Assembly (NCBI GenBank): GCA_014905825.1
Contig: JACGCN010000039.1
Coordinates: forward strand, 124,001 to 188,000
From: Lyophyllum atratum
Lineage: Eukaryota > Basidiomycota > Agaricomycetes > Agaricales > Lyophyllaceae
Length of the DNA stretch: 64,000 bases
Direction: 5' to 3'
Within the stretch, counting starts at the first letter, position 1; the number at the start of each line of letters is the position of its first letter. Positions 35,316 through 46,953 of this stretch are shown here, piece after piece. Both the position numbers and the translations under genes were made by a program. The notes under the pieces were generated by a model. That model had not been told where the DNA came from and ran no database searches. It was given only the letters and a program-made list of their open reading frames with translations.

Positions 35316-37949
35316 TTATCTGATCGGATCGTCTGCGTCATCCACTGCGTCTCCTGTCAAAGGGCCGCCAATCCAGAAAACGCGCCAGTCCTCCAGGCCC
35401 TTCCGACACCACGCATATACGCCCTCCTCCTTCTTCATCTTTTCTAATATGTCCTCCGACTCCATGCTCGTAAATGAGTTCGCCGACACGGCGCTTGACG
35501 CCGTATACGAGCGGCTCAGATTCTGGCGATGGAACAGGTGATGTGATTGGTCCCAGTGTCCGCCAGTACACAAGAACCCTGATTCGCCGCCCAAATCCTC
35601 CTCTGCCCTGAGAGGCTCTTCTAAGTGGTACACCCTTGCTTTACCCTTGCCTTTTCCTATGAAAGCCAGGGAGACCTCTTGGACCTCGACGCCATACTCG
35701 CCGCCCAAGGCATTCATCTGCAAGAAGGACGGGGTATGCCCATTGTCGGCTGATGGCAAGCACACTCGCGTGGAGACACTGGTGGGGGCGGAGCGCCAGG
35801 TGACAGCAAAGAGCGGTGGATATGAGGAATGCTCAACGGGGAGGGGGCACGGCACGATGTGCGTGGTTTTCCCGCGTGTGAGGATGTGTACGTCCAACGT
35901 TGCGCCAGGCTTGCTGGGTATCGGGAGCGTACACCGTACAGGCGGGACCCACTTCGACAGCTGATGTTGCGCGTCGAATGACATTCGACCCTTAAGGATA
36001 GAGCTAGTGCTCGGTATATCGCTGGCACGGTGTACAGACCCTCCTCCCGCGTCGTAGAGCTCCATTTCACCGACGGCGGAGTCGGCTACGCGTATCCAGC
36101 CGGCTTTCTTGTCGAATACGACAAAGATGCTGAGGTGGGTACCGTAATTGAGAGTGGTCATCGATGAAGTAGAAGCTCGGGAGCCGTCACTGACGGCACG
36201 TAGCGTGCTCGTGCTTTCTGATCGTCGATGTGATTGAAAATGTCTGGAGTTGCCAACATCGGACGGGCTGCGACGAACGTCGTGCACCGCTTGCTGGAAA
36301 AATGTTATGCTTCGTGGTTGCAAGGGTGTGTAGAAATCCTAAAGGCGCGATGAGTGACGGTGGTATCTTGGTGCACGAACAACGCAAGACTAACCTTGAC
36401 AAATCGGAAGGCGCGTTCCCCTTTTGGGGTCTCGTACAGAAGAATGTTGTTCTTCGTGGCGATGGCAAGGAGGCGTCCACCTCTTCCCTTACGATTTTCA
36501 TCGGTCCACAATGCATATGAAATGACAGACGAGTTCAGCAGGCGCGAACCAGCCGTGGCCAACGGCACGAAATCCGTCGCCCAGCGCAAAGGTAAATCTT
36601 CGACCACATCCCAACCGGAGTCATCGGACGGCTTGCGATTGGGTGTCATACGACCAGAACTATGCTGCTTAGTAGAAGCTGGAGAAGGAGACGGTGAGAG
36701 CATCTTATCGTAGGACGAGCCTGAGGGTTCGTGCGAGTGGCTTGTCCCGGGATGGTCAATCAACGACTTGAGACCCCGGGCAAAGCTACTACTTTGGGGT
36801 CTTGGCCGCTTTGAAGGCGATTGCTGTATCTGCCAATTAGAAGGTCTATGTAGATCCAATGGACGAGCGCCCTGGAAGTGCATCTGAGCATTTGTAGAGC
36901 GGCAACAAAGTGTCGCTCACCTTTTGAGCGACGGCCCATTTAGCCAAGCTAGTTAAACTTGCTAAGTTGTACATACGAAGAGAACGCATCGCATCTGGAT
37001 CCTTGACACCTGGGGAGTCCGGCTCTGGACCGACAAGAGCGAGAATGACGCCTTGAGGCGTGCCTTCTCCGGTGTTCTCAACTTCTAGAAGTGACATTTG
37101 GAAAACGCTGGAAAGAGAATAAGCGATCGAGAGCCGCAGTTATATCACAGCACATACACACCTCTCGCCCTGCCAGATCAAGCGAGCCTGCGCTTCGTCT
37201 GGGCCCTTGAAAGCGATGCCACCATTGTCTAACCATTCCTGAGGGAAGAGGTCCAGCACTGAAAGGCCTTCGTCGTGTCCAATCAATAAAAGTCTGTCAG
37301 TTTCCAGCGGCAGTAAGCACCGTATGTGTGAGGTGGTGTGTGGTAGAAACCTGGATCCGAATTGGTTGATCCTCAAGTGAGTAGGGGCGAGTGTCTTGCT
37401 GATGAATGGTAAAGGAGGTAATGGAGGCTCTGGTGTGGATGGATCAAATGAGGCGGGACTTTCTTGGAGATTTTCCGTTTGGATATGCAGACTTGCGAGC
37501 GACGGTGGCGATGCAGCGGTTAGATCTGGAACAGTAGAATTGACCTGCGATTGCCCTCCACTTCGCGTCTCCTATGTCACTGAGGTGAGCAAGGTCACCG
37601 GTGGCAATCAAACTAACCCACTATGCCGTCGTTGCCCCATCCTCTCTCTCGCCTCCGGGCTCGTTCTGCTGAAGAGACGTCAAGATACCGCTCGGCAGCG
37701 CTAATAACCTCGCGTCAATTGCTTTGCCTCCTGCGACTTGATGTGGCCTTACCGTTTCTCTATCCATCCCCTCCATCTCCCAAATCTAAAATAATCAGAG
37801 TATCAGAGTCTCGTTCACGCTTGTTTCGAGCTAGGAACCGGCCTTGAGTTGGGTCCATTTTGCGCAGCCAAGTCGTCGTATGTTGGTAATTCATCTTGTC
37901 CATTTGGTGCGCTACTATCTTGCTCTACGTGGGTATATTCAGAGGCCAT
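35316..37949 (-). CDS. CNH-like domain protein, function unassigned
   Basis: Minus-strand exons 37839-37949, 37753-37785, 37622-37708, 37162-37571, 36921-37107, 36395-36871 and 35316-36338 encode 775 residues. The start MASEYTHVEQDSSAPNGQ leads to a conserved-looking block (DELPTYDDLAAQNGPNSR, then AAERYLDVSSAERARRRE). From about residue 160 a propeller-like region contains ETDRLLLIGHDEGLSVLDL, the sort of repeat seen in citron-homology (CNH) domains. Later strands include GGRLLAIATKNNILLYETPK and THLSIFVVFDKKAGWIRVAD. A Ser/Pro-rich insert sits in the middle. No kinase, DH or PH domain is present, so it is not itself a Rho exchange factor of the Rom2 type. Exon 2 is only 33 bases. The CNH reading is by motif resemblance and may be wrong. 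Confidence 0.75.
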
Positions 37950-38741
37950 CGGACCTGGGTGATGTGAAGGTAGAAGATGAAGCTGTTCAGTTTACATATA
38001 GGGCCGCGCGACCAGTCGTCGGCGACCATTGTCAATAGTCCACAGCCACCACGTGCCAGACATCCCGTCAATTATCACTGCCACGGTGATCACCAAAGAC
38101 ACCCAATCGAGACAACAAAATGCTGGTGATCATCCAGCACAGCTCAAACGTATGGCGCTTGACTAGTACTAGTGACTCCTTACCCACAACATATTGTTGG
38201 GCGGCTCACTTCGAAAAACGGGGGATTGTACTGACACCGAAATACAACACGACCACCTTGGACATGGACAGCCTCTAAACTACCCACGCCGCTGACGGTT
38301 GACCGCACAGGGTGTCAGATCTAATAGACATGCGCCTACCTTGCCGCTCTCCTCAAGCAACAGATCAATTTGCGGACAGGCAGCTCTGCCACCCTACCGA
38401 AAACTCGCTCCAACTCAAAACATATGGCGGCAAAGAACGTCTGAGCTCCGGCACCCCAGCGGCTACAAACCCTGCTGCAGAGCGCCTGGCCGTTATTCTA
38501 GGCTTAAGCTTTTGGATTTTGGCCTCAGGTCAAAACTTGCTGGTGGGAGGAATAGAAGTTGAGCAGTAGCGCTCAAACAGGTCAGGAGACCTGGCTTAAA
38601 TCACTATAACGTAACTCGTCTTAAACGCTCAACTGCACCCTCCCAAGGCCGTCTATCCTCCCACATCGTCCCTCATCGTGAGTGAGGAACTAGCTCCGAT
38701 TTCTATTTCATTTTAACGACAGGTTGACAGATATCAAATCT
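37950..38741. promoter_or_regulatory. Divergent intergenic region with palindromic TGATCA sites
   Basis: This 792-base interval lies between the divergent CNH-like and MYND genes. It holds a perfect 10-base palindrome GGTGATCACC (38086-38095) and a near-perfect 19-base palindrome centred on TGATCA (38121-38139), plus ACTAGTACTAGT near 38164. Binding of a dimeric regulator is a guess. No TATA box or gene was recognised. Confidence 0.35.
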
Positions 38742-39968
38742 ATGTCAGTCTCAAAGTCACACCTCTGTAGCGGCTGCGAGGTGCCTCGGCCAGCGAAGCA
38801 TCGATGTGCTGGCTGCTCTCGCGTTTGGTACTGCTCCAAAAGATGCCAGACCGAGCTTTGGCCTCTACACATCTTTCATTGTAAAGTCGACAAGCCCATC
38901 AAAACCTCATATTACCTCGCACAAGCTGCGCGGAGAGATCTTCTACCCGACCACGCAGAGACTCTGAAGGACTATGGCTTCGAGCGCCTCACGAAGAATT
39001 CAGATAAATCCAAACTTTTGGGTTTATATATTGGCCTCTTCTACTTAGACGTCAACCCACGGGATGTTCATAATTGGCGAGTCAAGGGAACTTTGGTGAA
39101 AGAGATAAAAGCTGCTTTTGAGAAGATACCCGTTGCTTCGAGGGGTGGTTACTACCCGTGGTTCCTTGCGAACCAATACGTCCTAGACGACAGGCTTCCC
39201 CGTCCCGAGGAGAACAAGGATGACCTGCTCATACGAGCATGGAGATTTACCGGTGGATCCAAGGCCTATTCAGTACAACAGATTATACGGGCATTATTGC
39301 AACTCCCGACGACGAGGCAGCTGTGCCACGAATTTTACCGTACGCTCCTAATCGACAGCATGACCCACCCGGATCCTACTATTGGGCAGTCGTGGGTTGC
39401 GTTCGGTTTCTGCACCTGCCGAGATTCTCAGGAGGAGGGCTCGTTGGGAGCATTCTATCACCGGTTGATAGAGTGCTGCACCTTTGATCAATTCGCCACC
39501 GCGTACGAGTCTGGAACGCTCGTGAAGTTCATGGAATCCAGAGGTATGGGCAGCCGCCGTCGAGGTGATATGGAGGATGTCCTCGGCGGGGGCGTTTTGA
39601 AGTCCATCTGGTATCTAAAGCAGCTTGCCGAAGCTGCAGCAACTTCGCAAGACCAGGGATTTCAACCACACCCCTCCGTGCTCGTTGACTATGGTTTTAT
39701 CAATTGCAAAAGCGGAACGGAGTACGCGGACTTGAGAGCCTTATACAAACAGGTCCTCGATATGCCGGAAGTAAACCCGCTTGACCTTCATGAAGCGGCC
39801 ATCCATGGCAAGCTCTTCGAATTCGTAGGACGACGTGTTAAGCTGAAGAAGAAAGTGGCCAAGCAGGTAAAACGTCTTCTACAGAATCCATATTCGCTTG
39901 ACGGCGCTGGGGATGCCGAGGTCCAGGTCAGTATGCCTGGCTCGTGGTCACCGAGCTGGGACTTGTAG
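38742..39968 (+). CDS. MYND zinc-finger protein, unknown function
   Basis: Intronless gene of 408 residues. The first in-frame ATG gives MSVSKSHLCSGCEV. A MYND finger fills residues 9-47 with all expected ligands (Cys9, Cys12, Cys22, Cys25, Cys31, Cys35, His43, Cys47; text includes WYCSKRCQTELW). The remaining 360 residues look folded, with hydrophobic and charged alternation (GGYYPWFLANQYVLDD, LRALYKQVLDMPEVNPLDLH) and a basic segment (RRVKLKKKVAKQVKRLLQ). No SET or other catalytic domain is visible. MYND proteins of this kind are abundant in mushroom genomes and usually uncharacterised. A protein-interaction role is inferred from the family only. Confidence 0.9.
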   Translation: MSVSKSHLCSGCEVPRPAKHRCAGCSRVWYCSKRCQTELWPLHIFHCKVDKPIKTSYYLAQAARRDLLPDHAETLKDYGFERLTKNSDKSKLLGLYIGLFYLDVNPRDVHNWRVKGTLVKEIKAAFEKIPVASRGGYYPWFLANQYVLDDRLPRPEENKDDLLIRAWRFTGGSKAYSVQQIIRALLQLPTTRQLCHEFYRTLLIDSMTHPDPTIGQSWVAFGFCTCRDSQEEGSLGAFYHRLIECCTFDQFATAYESGTLVKFMESRGMGSRRRGDMEDVLGGGVLKSIWYLKQLAEAAATSQDQGFQPHPSVLVDYGFINCKSGTEYADLRALYKQVLDMPEVNPLDLHEAAIHGKLFEFVGRRVKLKKKVAKQVKRLLQNPYSLDGAGDAEVQVSMPGSWSPSWDL

Positions 39969-40433
39969 TGAAAAGCTCTTCATGGAGATCCCATGTACTC
40001 ATGTAACAACCTCATGACTTATCCACCGTTTTTGAGGGCTTCGTGTTGACTATGTATCTCTTTCGCGCTGCTGAATAATTAAACAACTCCTGGGTTGAGA
40101 CATTGATCAGTGCATGTATGTTTCCCATCGTGCACCTTCAAAGTACAAATAAAAAATCATGCCGTAATGGAGTTGCCAGGGCCAAGTTCCAAAGCTACCG
40201 GTCTGTACGAATGTTGCTCTTTGTCGGCCTCAAAGTCTATCTTATTCGCGTCGGTTTCCTTCCTTGTAGGTCCATTGCCAATTCCAACACGCGCGCGTTG
40301 CAGCAGGTCGCAGCCGAGAGTCACGTCCTCCGAAATCCGAATTCGTCTTCGTTCTGTTTGGCTATGTTTTGACAACTGACTCTCTTGTTCCCATCTCCTC
40401 ACGTAAATCCACTGGCCATCGTCTTATTGCAGT
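39969..40433. other. Intergenic stretch, no gene seen
   Basis: It contains the 3' flank of the MYND gene and the promoter of SPT3. Short frames on both strands have no coding character. Confidence 0.4.
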
Positions 40434-41774
40434 ATGGCTGCTTTAAAGAAGGCAGCTGGTGCGGATCCTGTCTTGAGTAATGTGAGGGACTACAAGTATA
40501 CTCAAGAGATATCGCAAATGGTATGCACAATACACGTACACGCATTCCTATCACTCAACAGGATTACTCAGATGTTCGTGTTCGGGGAAGTTCAAGATCC
40601 AAACCCTGACACGGTAAATCTGGTAGAAGACATCGTACGAAGTCAGCTTATTGAACTTGTGAGATACATATTAATCACGTCGAGAGATTCCCCCTGAACA
40701 CAAGTATTCTAGATTGTTCAAGCGCGTGCACTCGCCAACCGTCGTGGAGCGCGATACCTTTCTGCGGAAGACCTTATCTTCCTGATCCGACACGACCGAG
40801 GTAAGGTCAACCGACTACGAACATACCTGTCATGGAAGGACGTTCGGAAACATGCGAAAGACTCTGGTGGAGACGGTGGCGGGGGTGTGGAAGTCGAGAC
40901 GTTGGAGGATGGCGCTGACGGTTTGTGGATATGCTACGACACATATCGTACCTTATTGACTGTCATTTCCACCAGATAAATTGACTGCCAAAGCCCAGAA
41001 GATCACAATTAAGCTTCCTTGGGAAATAACCACTATTTATTCCGAGGTGCTGAGACAGAGCGGGCATCAGTCGGACGACGAGGAAGATGAAGATGATATT
41101 GAAGCGCACGAGGCTTCCATCCAACGGCTCAAGGTAATGCAATGAACAGTTGCTATATACTCTATTTGCTAACCCGATGTGCCACATAGGAAGCGGATGA
41201 TGCTACGAGACAGATGACCAGGGAGGAGTATCAGCATTACTCCGACTGTCGACAAGCGTCATTTACTTACCGTAAAGGTCGGCTTCTGCTCTTGATTTAC
41301 TGCGTGCATTTCACTCATCAGAATGTCATGTCAGCCAAACGTTTTCGAGAATTCCTCAATCTGCCTCCTCAGCTGGATCTGAAAGCGAACGATGATACCG
41401 TCGACATCGTCGGATTTCTAGCGTTCGAAATGGTCCGCTCGCTGACCCTAGCAGGTCTGACTGTCAAGAAGTCACTTGAAGAATCGTTCCTTAGAGATGA
41501 CTACGCCTCTCCTGTCCTCGGCAAGAGGAAAATCCTGGGCCTCAATGGCCCTGCGGAAAAGCGAAGACGAGAAGACTCACCCGACAACGAGACCGAATAC
41601 GCCCTTCCAGTAAACACACTGTTCTTGCCACCACCGGAGGCCAGGACCGCCTTACGGCCAGAGCATATCCAGGATGCCTTCTCAAGAATGCAAGGTGATT
41701 GGGCTCACCTGCGCTCCGCTGGCATGCACAACTGGAGGGGCGGCCTTGTAAGGACTCGGATCAGTCTCATCTAG
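40434..41774 (+). CDS. SPT3: SAGA complex subunit Spt3
   Basis: Histone-fold subunit of the SAGA coactivator that helps deliver TBP to promoters. Six exons: 40434-40520, 40572-40658, 40713-40920, 40976-41133, 41190-41277 and 41335-41774 (355 residues). The first histone fold reads YTQEISQMMFVFGEVQDPNP, VNLVEDIVRSQLIELIVQA and RRGARYLSAEDLIFLIRHD. After an acidic linker (DDEEDEDDIEAHEAS) the second fold covers AKRFREFLNLPPQLD and TVDIVGFLAFEMVRSLTLAG. The tail includes KRKILGLNGPAEKRRRED and a C-terminal helix, IQDAFSRMQGDWAHL. Length and order fit the family. The gene converges on DDI1, with 135 bases between stops. Confidence 0.96.
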
Positions 41775-41909
41775 TTTGGGAACATTCCACGCACTGTCGC
41801 TGTTTTCTGTAGAGTATGTATGTTTGTATGTTCGATACCCGTCTTTGTATCATAATTCGTCTAGCACTTGTACAATATCAATACATTGAGGATTCCCTAA
41901 GAATTCGGA

Positions 41910-43500
41910 CTAAAACAACAAAGATGCGGCAACGTCTATATTCCCTCCAGCAGCATCCAGAGAGCGCATGGCGATGTCTCGAGTAGCACCTAGATCCATC
42001 AAGATACGAATATGCTCTTCAGGATGGCTTTTCTGTGTGGGCTGGGGAGATGTTGCAGGTGGTCGCCCGGCAGCAGGTTGCCCAGAGGGCGGCGCTCCAA
42101 TTGTACTGCCACCGCCCGGGAAGGACGGCGCTGGTGGGTTGGGGCTCGCCCCTGAGGATGGGCCGGGTGCTGATGAGCCAATGGGCGGATGGAGTTCATC
42201 AACAGTAGCCTCCCGGCGTGCATTTTCCGGGAGCTCGTGTTCCGACAAGAACTCGACCTCGCGACCTTGAATACGCAGGACATTCTTTGACAAGTCGATA
42301 CAGGCCTGGTGAGCCTTGAGCATGTCCAAGCCCAGCAGAAGGTCCACGTCTCGACCCTATTAGTGAAAAGGAGCTGATGTCAGGACATAACCTGCTCTGA
42401 CAGACATTGCTGGCACTCGCCTCCATGATGGTGATCGCACAGGGCAAGTGGAGATCGGCCAACTTGAGCTGAGCGCTATGTACTCTGCCCAGGATTTTTG
42501 CGGTACCGACACCGCGTGCGATACCAGCGAAACGCTGGTCCACTAGACGCATGATTCCGCATGCTTCTGCACAAGCAGGTGTCACTAGACTGAGAGTCAA
42601 CCAATGGAAAGTTTACTATGCCACCAAGAATCTTACTGATGGTTTGCTGAGCCCCGCTATCGACAAAAGCCTTCACTGCTTTCGAGTTGACCTCCACGGG
42701 GATGCTGATCGAAGGGTCAGAGCTATCGAAATGCTGTCTCAAGAAAGGTCAACCCACTAAAGCATCGTAACCCTTCCAAAACTCTCCGGGGAGTATTCCA
42801 ACGCATGCTCCATGTTCTCTAAGACAGCCTGTTGTCGAATACTCTCCTCGATCTTCCGTTGTGCTTCAAGATCGAACGGATCCGCATTGAGGTGCTCGAT
42901 CTCCTGCTGGCGGGCCAACTCAGCTTCGTACTGCCGCTCCCGTGTGTGACGGAGGAGTTCCGCGAAGCGTTGCGGATTCGATTGCGCAGCAGTGGCGAGC
43001 TCGGGCTGGGTCTGTGGGACGTAGAGGTATTTAGAGGACTGGTTTGGTCAATGGATGACCGAGTAAGACGTACCTCCTGGAGCTGGCGCATGAGATTCGG
43101 ATCCCCGAGGACCTGTAACCTCATCATCTCTGAATCCTGCTCTATGGGTCTGGCATCGAAGATTAAGAGAGGCACGCGACAGAAATAGAGGGCCTGGTGC
43201 GCACCTTCCAGCGGGGTTGGGCACTTTCCTTCTCAGCAGCAACATCTCCTTATCTCCGTCCACGCCCAGCTCCCGCATCGTTGACTTTGGAGCATTGAGC
43301 TCCTTATCCTTATATGAGATACTTTGTTCTGTGATCGGAATGCCAGACTGAGCGCGAGAGTGAGTGGGGGGTGCCACTGCGGGGCAGACGATCAATCTCA
43401 CCTCTGCCTCGAGCAATGCCATCACATTCTCGAGCTCCATACTGGGGTCGATATCGACCACAAAGGCATGACCCAAGTCCGTCACGAACGTTAGCTCCAT
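41910..43500 (-). CDS. DDI1: Ddi1: ubiquitin-like, retropepsin-like protease and UBA domain shuttle protein
   Basis: Proteasome shuttle and ubiquitin-directed aspartic protease. Seven minus-strand exons: 43402-43500, 43205-43347, 43074-43149, 42758-43011, 42637-42704, 42421-42584 and 41910-42356 (416 residues). The N-terminal UBL starts [20 protein letters not shown]. The HDD-type helical region ([19 protein letters not shown]) follows. The protease domain has its catalytic Asp206 in [10 protein letters not shown] and the second signature [17 protein letters not shown]. After a long Pro/Ser/Gly-rich linker the C-terminal UBA reads [20 protein letters not shown]. The sixth intron (42357-42420) begins GCGAGT. 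Only that GC-AG junction joins ITIME to GRDVDLLLG in frame. All key residues are intact. Confidence 0.96.
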
Positions 43501-43942
43501 AGTGAGGTTCGCCTGCTTTTCAGCGTGGTACGCCTGATTAGAATGGTGGACCTGGAGTGCAAGGGGTGAAAGGTTCTGGAAGAGTTTATCACCAAGCCGT
43601 TCACAGGCTGACTGGCGGATCACACTTTCGAGTGCAAGACTCGTACAAGACACACAAAATGGGGTCAAAGCAGAAGGAGTTCTCAGATTATAAGGGAGTG
43701 GTTGGAAAGTGCTAGAAAGATTTGATTACAGATCAGACGCGTCCTTTGTACATGGGGTACGCGTGTAACGGACGCGTCAGCATCGCGGTCTACATAATGT
43801 TTACACGTGTCAAGAAAGGCGAAGGGACACTCGAGGTATAAGTTATCAGAGCGCACGGCCCGACATGCGGCTGCGGGCAAAGTGGGAACTGGAAGGGGGG
43901 ATATTGGGTGGGTGTACGATAGATACAAAACATTTGAGCGAC

Positions 43943-45222
43943 TCACAGACGTGAGCCACCGCCACGGATATTCGACATCAGTGCACTCTCCAATGCCGAT
44001 GCGGACAGGCTTGCATCTAGAGAATCAACATAAACGTCAGAGGGGCATAGACAGGGTAGTTGGGATCCTACCGCTAAGGTCACTGAAGCTCGAAGCCTCG
44101 GATCCATGGCTGCTACCGTGTTCGCTCATTGTTCGGTCTACCAGCGGCCTATATCGTTGGCCCAAGGCGCTGCGCGGGGATAGTGTTGGAGGGCTCGATG
44201 ATTTCGTGGCTGATAAACGTCTTGGAATTGGTGAATGAGGCTGTGATTCTGATTGCGGGGAAGGAATATCTGGAATGGAACCCTGTGGAGAGCTTGCACT
44301 GGATACACTATGGCTGGCACTGCGGCTAGAAAGTGTATCCTGTCTGTAACTGCCTACCATTGACCGCGGCGACAGGGGTTCTGCCCTACCACGGTCAATA
44401 CCTTTACCCCTGCCCCTGCCAGGACGGGCGGAGCTCACAAGCCCCAAAGCATCGTTAGTTATCATTGACTGGAGCTGCTGCAGCTTTCGATTCAACGCGT
44501 CTTGCTCTTCGGCGTCTCTATCCGCGTCCTCCTCCTTCCGCACTGCTTCGTCTTCTGAATCTGTGCCTTCTGACGAGGAAGGGGTTGTAGGACGCAACGG
44601 AGCAAGTGTCTTCTTTTGGACTTGGATGGTCAACGTAGACGAGGACGTCGCTTTCTTTGGTCTTGGAGAATTAGTGCCCAAGGAGTTGAGGCGGGCGCGG
44701 ACGCTAACGGGAGTCGAGAGTCGACTCGATGCACTGACTCGGGAACTGGTGTTTAGGCGACTAATAGTGCGACCTGCTGTAGGTGATTTCTCGGCGTAGA
44801 TGCCTGCTTCGAAAGGCTTTGGAGGTGGTTGAGTGCCCGTGGGACTTAGAGCGCCTTGAATATCCTTCAGACCACGGATTTCTTCCTGGAACCTGGCGTT
44901 GACGCGGTAGAGAAGGTATGGCAGAGGAACGTCGAGATGAGCCGCGAGTCCTTTCCCTGCATTGCTCGATAATCTGTCAAACTCGGACAGGTAGTTACCA
45001 CTTACAATCGGCACCTCCGCTATCGCTCGAACGTGAGCGTTCAATGACTTTCCACAGAATGTCTGCTTTCTCGGCGTTCCATTCTATCTGAAGTTACGGT
45101 TTGGGCTACCTCGTCGCCGAACGCTGAATAACCTCACGTACCGGTGGGGGGTCAACCAGGGGATTCTCGGGACGGTCCCAGGGCAGGCGAACAACAACTC
45201 GAACAGAGGGTGGCGCAGGCAT
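43943..45222 (-). CDS. ATG29: Autophagy-related protein 29
   Basis: Atg29 is part of the Atg17-Atg29-Atg31 scaffold that starts autophagosome formation. Exons 45142-45222, 45006-45087, 44072-44956 and 43943-44016 give 373 residues. The Atg29 N-terminal domain is clear: VVVRLPWDRPENPLVDPPP, IEWNAEKADILWKVIERS, then DWKGLAAHLDVPLPYLLYR and VNARFQEEI. The rest is Ser/Pro/Arg-rich and disordered, with an acidic run (SEGTDSEDEA) and a short conserved-looking C-terminus (SALESALMSNIRGGGSRL). The first splice joins PPP to IEW and the second DW to KGL, both family-specific. In yeasts the tail is phospho-regulated; the many serines here suggest the same, as inference. It shares a 161-base promoter with the IMPACT homologue. 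Confidence 0.88.
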
Positions 45223-45383
45223 AATAGAATTATGTCTTTCTCAAGAATGATAAAGTCATAAAGGTTAGTGAAGAGCGATACGCGTTCAACTTGTTGTGGC
45301 ACTGGTAGTTCGATTGTGATGAGTTGTGTGATTCACCCATCACTGCCACATCTTTTCCGATAACTTCGGCCCGAGAGACCGCC
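45223..45383. promoter_or_regulatory. Shared promoter between ATG29 and the IMPACT/Yih1 homologue
   Basis: Start codons of the two divergent genes are 161 bases apart. No known binding site was recognised. Linked transcription is inferred from spacing. Confidence 0.45.
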
Positions 45384-46726
45384 ATGTCGCGGTTGTCTTC
45401 CACATCCTCCTCCTCATCCAGCATTCAAGAAACAAATGCTGAAGAGTTAGCCGCTTTCATTGGGGGGCTTTCCCAGAATCCTGATCGAGAAGCGGTTGCC
45501 TCAGAGATAGAAGGTAGACTTCATTTCAGTCTTCACATATCGAAGTTCGTAGGCTCATTGCGATCAGTACTGCAGTCAATCTATGGCTCAGGTGCTGTAA
45601 AACTTTGGCATCCGACGCAACCACAATCAGATAGGAGACTATATTACGATCAGCCGGATGAGACGATACGTTACGAGGTAGAGTTGAGGTGAGTGGTCAG
45701 TCTCGGCACACGAACTGCATGATAATAAAATCCAGTCTTCTATCACCCCATGAGGACATTTCAGTGCGGATCTTAGTATCGCTTCCTTCAACGTATCCAG
45801 TCTCGTCGCCTCCGCAACTCCAGCTTCTATCACGCTACGTGGGAGCCTTTGGTGCCGACTCTGGGCTGTTTGGATCCGTCTTACGGACCTTCATATCTGT
45901 GAACGGAGTCGAGTGGACAGCTGATACTGTTTGCGTATTCGACGGGCTGCAGAGCGTCTTAGAGCGCTGTACCGCGTGGTACGAAAACAAGCTCAGCATT
46001 GAAAAGGCTGGGGAACTTCTAAGGGAAGATGCGAGGGACCATCCGAATGGACCAGGGGGGACCGCAGATATACCACCATCACAGGCTACTGACCGTCTAT
46101 TACCAGAGGATGCGCTTTCTATTGCAGCATCCCTGAAATCCCTACCTGAAGGTCTCCAGCTCTTTACGGCGGAACCGATCACAGATCGGAAAAGCGTGTT
46201 CATTGGACGTGCCTGCAAAGTGTCCCATCCTTCGGAGGTAGGCTTCTCAGGTCAGATGCTGCGAACCTTTATCGATAAGACTGCCAGATTCCTTTGGTTT
46301 TGTCGCATCTCATGACCGATAGACGAATAGCTCGTGCAGCGCATCCTATCATTAACGCCTGGCGATGTCAGGTCGGATCGGTACTTCACCAAGGTAAAAT
46401 ACTTTACTCTTTCTCTGTTGACGTTAGTATGAATGTCTTGACAGATAACGATGACGATGGCGAGACAGCTGCCGGCGGTCGTCTTGCCCACCTCTTGCAG
46501 ATTCTGGTGTGTTATGGACTTTTTCCTATATTCAAAAATAATTAAGCAGGTTGTGCAGGAAGTGAATAATGTCCTGGTCATAGTCACCCGATATTTTGGA
46601 GGCATACACTTAGGTCCCGACCGATTCAAACACATTAACCAGGCAGCACGCAACGCCCTCGAAGTTGGCGGCTTTTTAGACGTGGCTGATACCGCGAAGA
46701 AGCTGGGGCGAGGGAAAAAGCACTGA
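45384..46726 (+). CDS. YIH1: IMPACT/Yih1 family protein (RWD plus UPF0029 domain)
   Basis: Homologue of Yih1/IMPACT, cytoplasmic proteins that bind Gcn1 and restrain the Gcn2 kinase. Exons 45384-45688, 45736-46237, 46288-46393, 46445-46506 and 46550-46726 give 383 residues. The start is the first ATG in frame (MSRLSSTSSSSSSIQE). An RWD-like region spans residues about 60-190 (ISVRILVSLPSTYPVSSPPQ). The C-terminal UPF0029/Impact domain shows DRKSVFIGRACKV, LMTDRRIARAAHPIINAWR, a DNDDDGE turn, then VLVIVTRYFGGIHLGPDRF, the family signature. The last acceptor is a tandem AAGCAG, so one extra Gln is possible. The RWD part is diverged and longer than in Yih1, closer to fungal RWD-Impact proteins. 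Confidence 0.93.
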
Positions 46727-46953
46727 ATCTATGACTACCCTTTTTACTGCCTAGAATTTTCTATTGTATTTGAATGGTCGGAGGTCTCCTTGAAGTGTTC
46801 CTGGTCGCGTCGCGTTTGCAATAGCCTGCTCACGTGGGACTGACGAGCGATCACGTTGCAATGATTATGAAGTCGTCATGAACTGAGGCTCAGGCGTCCT
46901 AGTCAGCAGTCGGACATCCACCCGACCGGCTGCATGCACCATATCTTAACCGG

